A DNA stretch of 64,000 bases from Dichetophora obliterata (Eukaryota > Arthropoda > Insecta > Diptera > Sciomyzidae): positions 172,895,827-172,959,826 of the forward strand of contig OY986435.1 of assembly GCA_963920525.1 (NCBI GenBank), read 5' to 3'. The notes beneath the pieces are model-generated. The model was not told the DNA's origin, searched no databases, and saw only the letters and a list, made by a program, of their open reading frames with translations. Both the position numbers and the translations under genes were made by a program. The first letter of the stretch is position 1. Every line of letters starts with the position of its first letter. Below are positions 10,855 to 22,199 of this stretch, piece by piece.

Positions 10855-12230
10855 TGAAATTAATTTATAAAGCAGCTCTCAAAAACCGAAGTAAAACATA
10901 TTGATTTTATGTCCAAACTTAATCCTACGCTACCCTACAAGCAGTTGTGGGCAAACTTAAAAGGTATCGGTATATGCAGCAAAAACTCCGTAGCTTGCGA
11001 TCTAGACCCCAATCAGTTGAATGATTATTTTGCCACTAATTCCTCATCAGCTGAAACTCAACAAACTGATGATAATAATAATAGTTTTGATCCTGAGTCT
11101 TCGAACGCATTTCGGTTTAATGCTGTAAGTGAATTTTATATAGCTAACTGTATAAAGAAAATAAAATCGAATGCATCTGGGGAAGATGGAATCTCCATTA
11201 GGTTTATAAAGCTTATTTTACCACAAGTCCTTAGTCCGCTCGCCCATATAATAAATCACTGCTTTACCACCTCGTGCTATTCTGAGATTTGAAAAGTGGC
11301 GACTATTATTCCTATAGCAAAAAAGCCCAATGCTTGCAACCCATGTGAGTTCCGTCCAATAAGCCTCTTGTCCTCGGTGTCTAAAATATGTGAATCGCTC
11401 ATAGCGCAACAGATATCCCATCATTTAAGTCTTTTAACCCCATGTCGCATCACCGATCTGGTTTTCGGCCTGCGCACAGCTGTTCCACTGCTGTGGTCAA
11501 AATACTGGATGATATAAGAGCACATTTCGATAATGCTGACTTGACTTTGCTCTGCTTGCTGGATTTCTCTAAAGCATTCGACACCGTCAGCCACTCTATT
11601 CTTTGCAAAAAACTAGCTCTAAATTTTCAATTTTTAAAATCTGCGGTCCGTTTGCTAAGGAACTATCGAGTAGGTAGGTCTCAAAGAGTGCGTGTAGGCC
11701 AAAATTTTTCTATGCTAAAAAGCACTACTAGCGGAGTACCTCAAGGCTAAATTCATAAATGATATTTTCAGCAAGTGCCAACACGTCACCATGCATGCAT
11801 ATCCAGGTGACCTCCAATTGCACTAATCCAGACCAATCGGCCTGGTTGAAGATCTATGTGCTAGAGTTAACGAGGACTTAGCTTTGGTGTCTAAATGGGC
11901 AGATGAGAATATGCTCACGTTGAACCCCAAGAAATCGATCATAACATACTCTGAGGTATGTTATGAGGTACAAACACTTTTCTTAACTTCAAATTTCTCT
12001 CCTTACTCTTTTTTGTTCTTCTCTTACTCTCTAATTACTTTTTAAGGAATAATTATTCATTGTTTTAATTTTAGTCTTTTTAAGTAATATTGTTATTGAT
12101 AGCATTATGTAACATTAATTTGCATTCCGTGTCTTAAATGTTGTTATATCCAATGTTAATTCGGCATGCAAAAGAACTATTCTCATAAGTCAACAAGTTT
12201 TTTAAATAAAATAAAATAAAATAAATTAAA
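10855..12230 (+). mobile_element. LINE family A (jockey/CR1-like), degraded 5'-truncated copy
   Basis: This plus-strand non-LTR retrotransposon fragment starts in the linker before the reverse transcriptase and runs to a 3' tail of (AAATA)n (about 12200-12230). Coding pieces occur in shifting frames: 10909-11292 (K-Q-L-W-A-N-L-K-G-I-G-I, then an N-terminal RT segment), 11296 onward (F-R-P-I-S-L-L-S-S-V-S-K) and 11442-11750 (S-G-F-R-P-A-H-S-C, L-L-D-F-S-K-A-F-D-T-V, S-G-V-P-Q-G). Frameshifts and stops mean it is dead. The 3' UTR (cggcatgca then aagaa) matches the end of the LINE at about 31900-32050, placing both in one family. Confidence 0.82.
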
Positions 12231-12429
12231 AAAAAATAATAAATAAAACAACGTATATTTTTATTGTATGTGTGTGTGACATATGTATGTGGTTATTTTA
12301 TACACACCTTCCAGGAAAAATCGGAAGGCTTCAGATATAGATTTAATTCCTTCGGATGGTGATTCTCTTTAGTTAGGCGACTAAAAATATGCAAGGATAA
12401 GGATCACCCCTCCCCTTTGGGAGATAGAG

Positions 12430-13310
12430 AGGAAAAACTTGAAAATATGAGCCATTACATTTCTCTCCATATTTAATGTATCTCTTAGCCAAAAATTTAG
12501 AGATTGGCCTATAGTTAGCAACATTGCTTTTATTTCCGGACTTAAAAATGGGGGTTATAGAGGCAATTTACCAGAACTTAATGAAATTATCTTCAGATAG
12601 GGACTTATTAAGATGTCACAAAGTGGGACCGCTAAGGCATGTGAACATTTTAAGAATATTATTGTTGCAAAACCATCAATATCATCCTTACATGATTCTT
12701 TCATACTCTGGATGGCCTCAAGTACATCGTTAACGGAAACAAAAAAAGTACCTATATCTGTAAAAGCATCAACAGATTCCACGGCATTTCCAATATAATT
12801 ATTATTGTCAACGACAAAGTTTGACTTGAAAAAATCAGCAAACATATTTACAGTGTCTGGTAAGTTAGTTGAACACTGATCATTAAAAAACACTGAAGAA
12901 GGAATTTGCGATCTCCCTCTTTTGGACTGTATAAAATTCCAAAAAGATTTAGGATTTTTTTTAATATTTGTTTCAAATTGCAAGATGTATTGCTTATATA
13001 AAAATTTATTAAGGATATTAAATTCACGCATGAAATGTAGATATTTTTCCTTATATGTTGGCTCATTGGTAGCCCTGAACAATTTCAAAAACTTATTTCT
13101 TTGGTTTTTCAACTTTTTAAGACCCCTTGTATACCATGGAAGTTTGTGACTGGTTTTTTTTTCTACGCGGAATATGCGAATTGCACGTAGTCAAAATCTC
13201 AGATTTAAAAATACTAAAGCATGATTCGGCATTATAACCATCAAATAGTACGCGCCAGCTTAGATTAAGTAACATGCTGTTCAATGTATTGAGATTATTG
13301 TACAACGATT
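12430..13310 (-). mobile_element. LINE family B fragment (pre-RT linker and start of RT)
   Basis: Minus-strand frames at 13305-13117 and 13112-12555 encode the region between endonuclease and RT. It includes N-P-K-S-F-W-N-F-I-Q-S-K-R and K-F-L-Y-K-Q-Y-I-L, patterns also seen in the LINE at about 32954-33454. Further downstream, near 12550-12480, the translation continues as F-K-S-G-N-K and then N-Y-R-P-I-S-K-F-L, the start of the RT fingers. The rest of RT and the 3' end are missing. No functional product is expected. Confidence 0.78.
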
Positions 13311-13333
13311 AAAATTGTACAGTTTTCATATGA

Positions 13334-13724
13334 CACTTCAAAGCAGTAGGCCATTTTAGATCACCGCCATCAAACTCTACCAAGGTTGCCATCTTAGTTT
13401 GTCGAAATGCACCATAGAAATGAAACGAGTTTTTGCTTCGCCAGAAGCTAGTGTTCTAACTGAAAGGTGGCTATTTTCACAACCAAATGTTCAATTACAC
13501 ATGACTTTGACCGAATATCGATAAATTATTAGATTATTTAATTAATTTGACATTAATTAAACTTATTTGGCCGTGCTCCGCCATAGTTAAGTTAATTAGA
13601 TTTTATGATCTATTAAATAATTACATGAATTTAAATTGTGAGCTTTAGATCAAGTAAGTTTTTAAGAAGGCAACAACAACATCTAAAATGGCGGTGCTCT
13701 AAAATGGCCTACTGCTTTGAAGTG
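13334..13724. mobile_element. MITE with long near-perfect TIRs and palindromic 8-bp flanks
   Basis: The ends are inverted copies over about 35 bp (CACTTCAAAGCAGTAGGCC and beyond, one mismatch), flanked on each side by TCATATGA (13326-13333, 13725-13732). An 8-bp duplication with a CA terminus fits hAT or P superfamilies. Because TCATATGA is itself a palindrome, it could instead be part of the inverted repeat. There is no coding capacity in the 391 bp. Confidence 0.65.
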
Positions 13725-13813
13725 TCATATGATTAGCAGCCATACAATTCATAAGAATGAATTCGAGGATCTGCACATTCATATGCTAGTTTAAACAGTG
13801 AGTTGATCACAGC

Positions 13814-13889
13814 TTAATCACTCAAAGACTACTGAAGAGGAAAATGTAGCGATTTCCGAAACAGACTGTCTAGTCAGCTAAGTGATTAA
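13814..13889 (+). ncRNA. Type I hammerhead ribozyme-like motif (copy 1)
   Basis: The full hammerhead core is readable. The conserved CTGAAGA is at 13832-13838. Stem II pairs GGAAA 13839-13843 with TTTCC 13853-13857. The conserved GAAA is at 13858-13861. A minimal stem III pairs ACA 13861-13863 with TGT 13867-13869 across a 3-nt loop, followed by the cleavage-site C at 13870 (GTC triplet). Stem I is bipartite: GACTA 13827-13831 pairs with TAGTC 13871-13875, then after an internal loop TTAATCACT 13814-13822 pairs with AGTGATTAA 13881-13889. Stem I is the open helix, so this is type I topology. A short (GTT)n run follows. A second copy lies at 55767-55835. Activity is an inference. Confidence 0.8.
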
Positions 13890-13979
13890 CTCTATACAGA
13901 GTTGTTGTTGTTGTTGTGAAAATAAATCGAGCGTAAAACTTTAAATGCGTTTTTCTCAAAACTATATTTTTTGAACTGG

Positions 13980-14633
13980 TGACCACTGTATCTCGAAAAC
14001 TGCTCAGTAGATTTCAATGAAATTTATACAGCTTTGGGAAAATATAACAAACTAGTGCCTGATAGAAGGATTTTTTTTTAAAATTTCGATTTTTTATTAG
14101 CAATTAACTGTTGGTTTTTTCTCGAAAATCTGGAGAAAAATTTCCTGAGGCCGCCATTTTGTTATTTTTTTTAAATGCTTCGATCAGGCACGAAATTATC
14201 TATTAATAAAACTAATTTTTCTGTCCGATTGATTTTAGATGAATCTCCAAGGATTTGTGATGGTCACAGCAAGGAACTTCTGTTGGAACTGGATTAACGC
14301 AAACAGCCATAACTTTAAAAATTATTAATTTTTTTTTAAATTCTCGTGAATTCAAGTCAAAACATTATGCAATGACGTCATATTATTACTTTTATGAAAT
14401 AAAATTATTAACTGGCAACAAAAAAATTATTGAAAATTCTCATTTTTTCACGTACCTGATTACCCCTTACCCCTAAAATGAATATAAACTTGACCTGACA
14501 GGAATAATCGGAAACCAGATTTGGAAACACATATTAATGGCATGGCCCGAAAATACTTTGTGTGGCTATGTATTAGAATATATTATATTATATACTTGCA
14601 CATTTTAACTACAACTGCTAAACAAACGATTTG
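13980..14633. other. Intron sequence, nothing recognised
   Basis: AT-rich DNA between the hammerhead-bearing repeat and the hAT-like element. No frame, inverted repeat or tandem structure stood out. Confidence 0.45.
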
Positions 14634-14641
14634 ATTGGAAT

Positions 14642-15949
14642 CAGGGTTGCCAGTTTGGTAATTAATTACCAAATTTGGTAGAAAATTTTTGACTTGGTAA
14701 TTTGGTAATTTTTTTATAGTTTTGGTAACTTTTTTCCCTTTAGTTTTTCCAAAAAATTCAAAATAATCAGTTTGTTTGTTTGCAAGATTAATATGGTTTT
14801 TTTCTTACTAAGTTTCCTGAATGTTCTTGAGGTTTATCTTAAAAATGAAAACTACCTTTTTCGATTCAGCGTGAAAAGTTATTCATGACAAGGCTGATTA
14901 GGTCTAACCATTTTTGTAAATAAATTCTTTTTCGTCATTTATTTTGAAGATAATGGCCTTTAAAAATTACCGTGAATTGTCTGAATAATAAAAATAATTT
15001 TGTCTGTGGAGTAAGGAATAAATTTTAACTTTGCAAATATTGCGGATAATTCCAGATATATTTTGAAATAACGAAAATTGATTACATGAAAAATTTAAAG
15101 GAAAAAATTTCTAAAGTAATTTACTGAAAAGTTAGAGTTTTCCAGCCACTTTAAATTGCTTTGAATAAATTTAATAAAACTTTCGTTTCTTTCACAATAT
15201 ATTTTTTAAAATGTAAAAAGATATCAGCAAAAGCTTTAAATACTATGCAATAGTTTGTGCTTAGGAGCAGTTATTGGAAAAAGAACTGTATACCATATTT
15301 TTTTATAACTCCTTAACTTGAGGTGATGGTGAAAAATTTACCTTATATTTAAAATCAGTGCCCGTAGTTAGAATTGATATCCTACAAAACAAACGACCTG
15401 TGTAGTTTCTGATTTTAGTTATTAAAAAATGTATTTATTCATTTGCTTTCTTAAAATCGAAATTCATTGCCAATGAATGCGGTATACTTTTTAGTTCCTA
15501 CTTATTTCAAATAAATAAGTTAGGATATCATTTTAATAAAAAAAAAAATTACGACTATCTGAATTTACTACTTATTTGTGATTTTTATTAATATAATAAA
15601 TAAATTTTAAACAAGAAAAAGTTCCACTCTATATATGTATTTATTTATTTTTTTATTTAGTGAGTTTATGAATTTTACTTATTTTGTAATTTTTAGTTAT
15701 TAAAAATAAGAAATTATAAACAAGAAAAATATAATACTTAAAATTAACTAAATTTATTTTACCGCTATTTCTGTCTATTAATTTTAAGTATTTTAATGTT
15801 GAATAAATGTTTTTTATTAACAAAAATTATAATTTTATTGATTTTCCATGTTTAAGAAAATGTTTGTTTAGTTTGGTAATTTTTATTTAATTTTGGTAAC
15901 TTTTTTATCAAATTTTGGTAACTAAATTTCTTTACAATTGGCAACCCTG
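14642..15949. mobile_element. Non-autonomous hAT-like element (1.3 kb) with 8-bp TSD
   Basis: The element begins CAGGGTTGCCAGTTTGG and ends with the inverted form (ttggcaaccctg), flanked by the perfect 8-bp duplication ATTGGAAT (14634-14641, 15950-15957). A CAGGG terminus plus 8-bp TSD is diagnostic of the hAT superfamily. Multiple TTTGGTAA motifs cluster just inside both ends, as expected for subterminal transposase-binding sites. The interior is AT-rich with no transposase frame. An about 85-bp interior piece (14812-14900) is shared with 42083-42165. Confidence 0.87.
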
Positions 15950-15957
15950 ATTGGAAT

Positions 15958-17262
15958 ACCACTAACTATGCCTTATTTTCTCAAATACAGTATCGCACAC
16001 CGAACCAATAGCTGCTGATACTGACATTTAGTCATTTTCAGCACTGACCAACGATGACAAGCAAGTATATGGAAAAAAATTAGATAAGAAAAAAATTCAT
16101 AAGCAAGACAGTGTTGTTACGATTATGCAATGTTTGATTAGCCATCAAAACAAATAAGCCAATGACCATGTTTCTTGGCCATTAAACTCAAATCCACTCC
16201 AGCAACTAACAACAAATCTAAACAACTAAATATTTGTGCACATTAACGAAGATGAAAATTTATAGAATACCTGTGACAATGACGCGACAATGTTTGAGTA
16301 ACGAAGACGAAAAATCGATTTCGACTGTGAAAATAGAAAATAATTTTGAACATTTTGAGTGCAAAAATTATTGCTATTACGAGTTTGTTTGATCAAAATA
16401 TTTTTTAAAGCGTGAAGAACATTTGAGTCGTTATTTGCAGAACCTTAGTAATAATTATGTTTGGGCAATGTGGAGAGCATTAACACAGTTCTGCTAACTG
16501 ATTGAAGGACAATGCATGTTATGTAGATGTTTGTATAATTTGCTTGTCACGAAAGCCAACGCATGTTTTAAGAAGAAGAAAAAGAAGAAGAAGAAGAAGA
16601 AGAATTTCCAATGATGTTTAATAGATGTCAACAGTTGTTAATATTCCCTTGTTTAGCAGAAGATTGGCTTAAGCGTTGAGCCAAAAGCTAAATAGAAAAA
16701 AAAAATTACTAGTGTTTGCTTCAAATATTTAAGTAATCATATAACAATAAAGAAAATGTATATAGGCGCCACGCAGGATAGAAGTGAAACTTATGCTCAA
16801 TAGGGTGAATATTTTTAAGTGGATAAATGTTTCTACTTTACTCTATAAAAGCTCCAATTAAAGTTAATGATTCGAGTGATATTAATATGTTAATTTTATA
16901 TCATCACACCATATCTTCTTACCATACTATATGTCAAAAAAATAGTAGTAGAATTAGAAGTTGAAAATAGTTATATCAATAAAAGTAGATATAGTGGTGT
17001 AGTAGAAAATAGTAGCAGTAGAAAATGTTAGTAGAAAATAGAAGCATACATACATATATCATCTCATACAAATTGTATAATAAGATCATACATCATTATA
17101 ATATACCATCAAAATAATATCATATCATCACGGTGATATATATTAATATCATACCTTCATTTCACACGTTTTACAAGAAGAGAAAGAGAAGAATAGAGAG
17201 CAACATGCAGTTTAAAACTCTCGCAACACAAACGCGTCAAACTATAACGATTAAGCAATGCA
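15958..17262. other. Intron sequence with (AAG)n microsatellite
   Basis: Contains an (AAG)n run at 16570-16605 and scattered atcata/taccat low-complexity sequence from about 17040 to 17160. No genes seen. Confidence 0.5.
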
Positions 17263-17263
17263 T

Positions 17264-17740
17264 GGCAGTTGGGATGATTTCTTAAAAAACTTAACACTTT
17301 AATAAAGTATACTTATTATTAATATTTCGAAAGAAAAATACCTCTAAATAAAACTGTAATGAACTGCTCTCATTAAAAAAAAACTGTAGCACAAATACGA
17401 TATTTTAATACTTTTTTCATAACAATCGGCCCAGTACTTTTGGAGTAAAGTGGAAACATTAAATTTGCACTTCAGTTTTATAAAAAAGAATAGATAAAAT
17501 ATTATATATATAGGTATAGATATATCTATAGATATAGATATAGATAAACTGGCAGTTGGGATGATTTCTTAAATAACTTAACACTTTAATTAAGTAAACT
17601 TATTATTAAAATTTCGAAAGAAAAATACACACAAATAAAACCGTAGCATAAATACGATATTTCAATACTTTTTTCATGAAATTTTAGATTAAAGTGGTAA
17701 CAATAAATTTGCACTTCAATTTTATATACAAGTACAGATA
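17264..17740. repeat. Tandem duplication, 287-bp period
   Basis: The block beginning ggcagttgggatgatttctt at 17264 recurs at 17551. About 185 bp of each copy is alignable; the first copy ends in a (GATA/TATA)n stretch (about 17505-17546) that separates them. The second copy is partial. No coding content. Confidence 0.7.
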
Positions 17741-17809
17741 AAGATATCATACTATACCATCATATCATACTAATATACCAAAAATACCCTATAAAGTTCC
17801 GTGCAAAAT

Positions 17810-18360
17810 GATAAACTTCAAAAACTCTCTTAAGAACCCGATAGTTAGATAAGCGTTCTTGAAGAGTTTTTCTTAATATTTAATCAAAGAAGTAATAAAA
17901 ACAACGCTTGAAAATTATTTTCTTTTTTCAACTAGTACGCACTTACTTGTTAATTAAAATGAGTTATCAAATATAAAAATTGGATGAAAACTTCTAGAGT
18001 TGTGATATTTTACTCTTCCAAAATTAATTAATTTTATTTCATGTTATAATAAAACAAATCGTAAAAATCGAAATTTTGAAAGAAATTTCCAATAAAAAGT
18101 TGTTGAAATATTTTCTAAGACAACATTTAACATTTATTAATACAAAAAAATTAGTGTGATTACGTTGAATAAACAAAAACCCAAAAATGCAAGCTTAAAA
18201 AACAAAACAGCTTTTGTCTTAAGCTGTTTTGTGTAAAAAATGACTAAAACCTGTTGCAAATTGACATTTGACAGTTTCTTGCATATCAAGCACAAACAAA
18301 ATTATACATAATCTAAAAAATATATTTCTCATTTGAAAGGAGTTAAAAAAAAAAATGTTT
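17810..18360. repeat. Diverged single arm of the 7135-9612 foldback family
   Basis: The blocks tatttaatcaaagaagtaa (17878), atataaaaattggatgaaaa, aaatcgtaaaaat and the spacer-like catttgaaaggagtta follow the same order as the left arm and spacer of the foldback element at 7135-7785, in the same orientation. No inverted partner is visible, so this looks like a solo or truncated copy. Confidence 0.55.
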
Positions 18361-18409
18361 TTAATTGATGTTAGAAAAATTTTTAGAATTCCAGTGCTGC
18401 CACTTTAAT

Positions 18410-18716
18410 GTACCATACATAACTTGATACCCATAATGCTAAATCCCTCAAACCATATTATACCATCGAACTATACCATAATATACCATTCTGTCATGCC
18501 ATACCATTTTAACATATACACAATATTATATCATGCCTTCACATCATACAATCCTACTGTACGATATTACCATAGCTTCATACCAAAATACCATAATACC
18601 ATGAAATACTATCAGATTATACCATACATCATGCCATATCGTAATACCATACCATCACATCATACCATACATCATGCCATATCGTAATACCATACCATCA
18701 TATCATACCAATAAGG
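18410..18716. repeat. Low-complexity ATACC/CATACC repeat
   Basis: About 300 bp of irregular repeats of ccatac, ataccat and atcatacc. The apparent open frame over this stretch is a by-product of the simple repeat. Confidence 0.75.
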
Positions 18717-18719
18717 AAA

Positions 18720-20055
18720 AAGCGTGTGTTTTTATTAGCTAAGCTTTTATTTATTTCCTATTATTATTTATCTGTATTAAACTTTAATTTTCACTGCCCA
18801 CTCCTACTTTCCTTTCACATAACTTTTTATTTTAATTTTCTAATAAAGTTATTTTTAATAAATTTTGTTTTCTTTGCTTTCATTAAAGTCTTTAATTCTT
18901 ATTTTAACTTTTCCTTTTTAATTTATTTTATATTACATGGAATTATTGCGGCCACTCTTGTCTTCATTCAAATTTCCATCTCCAAGTGGTCGGGTTCATG
19001 TTAGGAAAGTATAAAAAGAGGAGTGTCACTGTAATATTTTAATTCAATCTGCATCAGATATGCATATATCTATACTCTGAGTTTATTACTTAAAGGTTTC
19101 AGCTTTGTTCAATTAATTTTTTTTTTTAAATTACTTTGTTTTTCAAAGCAACATTGAAAAAAATTCTTTAAATCGGTCTTTAATTAAATAGCATTCCAAG
19201 TCAATTCTGTGTACCAAAACTAGCACATTTAACTCTTTCAATATTAAATTTTTGTGTAACATGTTGACACAAAGTGTTACTGTGCTGATTTTAACTTAGT
19301 TGACTTTGAAAAAAATCACCTTAATAAAAGAAATTATGACACTTCTTTCATCATTTTCTTTAGGTCAACATCTTGTGCTCCGGCTATAAAGTTTTATAAA
19401 ATGCAAATATTAAATTTGTTAATAAGCATTTAAATTAAAGGTACTTGATATAGTTTTAAGCGTTAAGCCAAATACGAATATTAAAAAATCCGTTGTGGGT
19501 GCGGATGACCCCCAAAATTGTGGTTATTGCTGAGATTATTTGTGTCAAAATATTGGCAAATATTGACATTTAACTTTATTTTAATCTGCTGCTTCGGAAA
19601 TATGCTTTGAAATTTTAGAGGAACAAACATAGTGCATCAACAACTATGTGTCTTTGTTGGCTTTCGTTTGAACGTTTTGTTTTTTGTTTGCACAAGTTTT
19701 TATTTTGGTTGAATGTTTAACAACTTAATGTTATTTTTTTTTTGTCATGGAAATGTGACCTCTACGTCAACGATTTGAGAACGTACATTTTTTATGATAG
19801 TGTTAAAACAATATATGTAGATAAAACGACACTGCTTGAAACATCATATCTTGCTCCAACCATATGTTGCTCCAACCATAAAAAAAATGTATATATTGTC
19901 TAATATACAAGCTTACCTACAAAGGACATGAAGCAGTGAACCTCTCTGATCAGAAATTTTTAATTAAAAGCCCCATTTTTTAACTTCCTAATAACACACT
20001 TTGTTGCAATGTCGTTGTGAGGGGGAGGGGGTGAAAATATAAAAATTTGTTATTC
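18720..20055. other. Intron sequence, nothing recognised
   Basis: T-rich DNA; a hydrophobic frame at 18726-19004 consists almost entirely of T-rich codons and is not credible as a gene. No repeat boundary was identified. Confidence 0.45.
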
Positions 20056-20060
20056 TGATT

Positions 20061-20152
20061 AGTAAGGCGGTTCGTGGCAAGACAAAGTCTGCTCGGGAAT
20101 ACTTGTATTTAATATTAACGCTTTCACTTCGGTTGGCCAAAACCTCACTGCT
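20061..20152. mobile_element. Small MITE (AGCAGTGAGG family), copy 1
   Basis: An about 92-bp segment running from agtaaggcggttcgtggcaa to cctcactgct aligns in inverted orientation with 22200-22294. In the other copy the ends form an inverted repeat (agcagtgag and ctcactgct); here the left end has lost a few bases. Superfamily undetermined. Confidence 0.55.
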
Positions 20153-20189
20153 ATACAATTTTTAAAAGTGATATTTTACTTAAATAATA

Positions 20190-21475
20190 TTGGGGGTTGG
20201 AATTAATTTTAAAGGTTTTTTTTCGGTTTTTGAGCATTTATTTAGAAACAACGGTACAATGTATATTATTCAAAGTATTGTCCATCGTTAGCTACAACAT
20301 TTTCCCATCTTTCTGGCAGCATATGGATTCCGCGCCGGAAGAACGATTCGTCTTTTGAGGCAATCCACGAATCGACCCATTTTTTGGTATCCTCGTAAGA
20401 AGTGAAGCGCTGCTCAGCCAAGCCATGCGTCATCGATCTGAATAGGTGGTAGTCGGAAGGGGCTATGTCTGGGCTATAAGGCGGGTGGGGTAGCACATCC
20501 CAATTCAGCGCCTCCAACGTTTCCTTGACGGTTCTTGCAACATGTGGCCGTGCGTTGTCATGTTGAAAAACCACTTTGTCGTGTCTTTTGGCATATTCCG
20601 GCCGTTTAACCTTTAATGCTCGGCTCAATTGCATCAATTGTTGTTGGTAGCGTTCCCCAGTGATGGTTTCGTTAGGTTTTAGCAGCTCATAGTACACGAC
20701 ACCCTTCTGATCCCACCAAATACACAGCATAAGCTTGGCGCCATGAATATTCGGCTTGGCCCTCGATGTTGATGCATGGCCGGGTGGTGCCCACGATTTT
20801 TTTCGCTTAGGATTATCGTAATGGATCCACTTTTCATCGCCAGTGACAATACGATGCAAAAACTCTTCCTTTTATGCCGTTGAAGCAGTTGTTCGCACAT
20901 GCAAAATCGCCGTTCAACGTCTCTCGGCTTCAACTGGTACGGCACCCAATTTCCTTGCTTTTGAATCATTCCCATGGCCTTCAAGCGTTTGCCGACCGTT
21001 GATAAGTCGACTCCCAATGATTCTGACAATTCTTGAAGGGTTTGACACGGGTCTTCATCGAGCAAAGCCTCCAATTCCTCATCTTCAAACTTTTTCGGCT
21101 GGCCCGGACGCTCTTTGTCTTCCGTATCAAAATCACCACTTTTAAACCGACGGAACCAGTACTCACAAATAGAAATCGATGGAGCATAGTCCCCGTAAGC
21201 CTCAGTAAGCGTGCGTTGTGCTTCAACCGCTTTTTTCTTCAAATGGAAGCACAAAAGTAAACCTTCCCGCAAATTGCGTTTTGTTGGAACGAAAGTCGAC
21301 ATGTTCACAGAGAAAAAAATATATGTTGTTTACACTTCAGTGGAATGACACATACTGAAAAATGAAGCTTACACAATGTGCTTTGAAATGAATATAGTCA
21401 CAGGTGTGCCTGATGCGATCTATTGATAGTTACGCCATCTCTTAGAAAACCTTTAAAACTAATTCCAACCCCCAA
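20190..21475 (-). mobile_element. Mariner element, mauritiana-type (DD34D), complete ends
   Basis: A 1286-bp element flanked by TA (20188-20189, 21476-21477) with about 30-bp inverted ends starting TTGGGGGTTGGAATTA and differing at about two positions. It carries a single minus-strand transposase gene with one frameshift. Length equals that of typical mauritiana-subfamily mariners. Confidence 0.9.
20266..21308 (-). pseudogene. Mariner transposase (mauritiana-type) with one frameshift
   Basis: Two overlapping frames, 21308-20679 and 20859-20266, together cover a full 345-residue mariner transposase (counting from M-S-T-F-V-P at 21302). The helix-turn-helix region (F-H-L-K-K-K-A, W-F-R-R-F-K-S-G-D) is followed by W-V-P-Y-Q-L and the catalytic Asps in T-G-D-E-K-W, F-Q-H-D-N-A-R-P-H and P-S-D-Y-H-L-F. 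There are 34 residues between the second and third Asp. The break is a one-base loss in a T run near 20860-20864, just after K-R-K-S-F. No other stop is seen, so inactivation looks recent. Confidence 0.92.
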
Positions 21476-21722
21476 TAACATTTTTGAAAGTAGAGATTTA
21501 ACGATCTTATTATTGTATCCTCTTTGTAGATAAAATTCCTAATGTATTTAGCAAAAACAAGTTGCCATACCTAAAAAAGATGTCACATTAAAAAATTTTA
21601 AGCTATTCCTTTTGAGATTCCAAAATATTTTTAATAAAAAGACCCACATTTGCAGGATTTCTGAAATAACCTACATGTAGTCCTATGGCCATTTTTTTAT
21701 AGAAACCCTGCATGTAACCCAC

Positions 21723-22057
21723 TGAGGCTGTAGCCTAGTGGGTAGAGTGCGTGGCCCCTAAGCTAAAGAACCGCGGTAGCCCGGGTTCAATTCCAGCACA
21801 GACAGAAAGTTTTTTCAATTGAATTAATTTTTCTGTTTGGTCGTCACCACTCTGCAGACAATGGCAAATCTCAGAGAGTAAAAATTGCCATGTAAAGCTT
21901 CTGGGAACATAAGCCGTTCGGAGTCGGCATAAAACACGTAGGTCCAGTTTTCGGTCCTTTGTGATCAAACATTTAATAAGACACACAACAAAATTGATCA
22001 ATATAAGCTAGGTCAAAGTCCTTCCAAGGGCTGAAATGGCCAGTTTTTTTTTTTACG
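21723..22057 (+). mobile_element. tRNA-derived SINE, copy 1
   Basis: A 335-bp element with a perfect 10-bp target duplication (TGTAACCCAC at 21713-21722 and 22058-22067). The 5' head carries RNA polymerase III promoter elements: an A box (TAGCCTAGTGGGTAGA, 21731-21746) and a B box (GGGTTCAATTCC, 21783-21794). A non-tRNA body and a T-rich 3' tail (about 22044-22054) follow. The same body and head occur in inverted orientation at 46942-47267. There is no coding capacity; mobilisation would depend on a partner LINE. Confidence 0.88.
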
Positions 22058-22199
22058 TGTAACCCACGTGTGGCGACTGGCCTTAGCCTTTTTCTTGGGA
22101 ACATTTTTTTTAATGCTACCCTTTTCGAATTACAACTCCAAGTTTTTTATACTGCACTACAAGAGTTGTAATTCTGTTTAGACCCAAGCAAAAAAAAAT

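Noticed and set aside
18726..19004. 92-codon hydrophobic plus-strand frame
   Set aside because: Composed almost wholly of T-rich codons in AT-rich intron DNA; no domain or splice context.
21723..21800. Functional tRNA gene
   Set aside because: A and B boxes are present, but the sequence does not form acceptor and anticodon stems, and a second copy with target duplications shows it is a SINE head.
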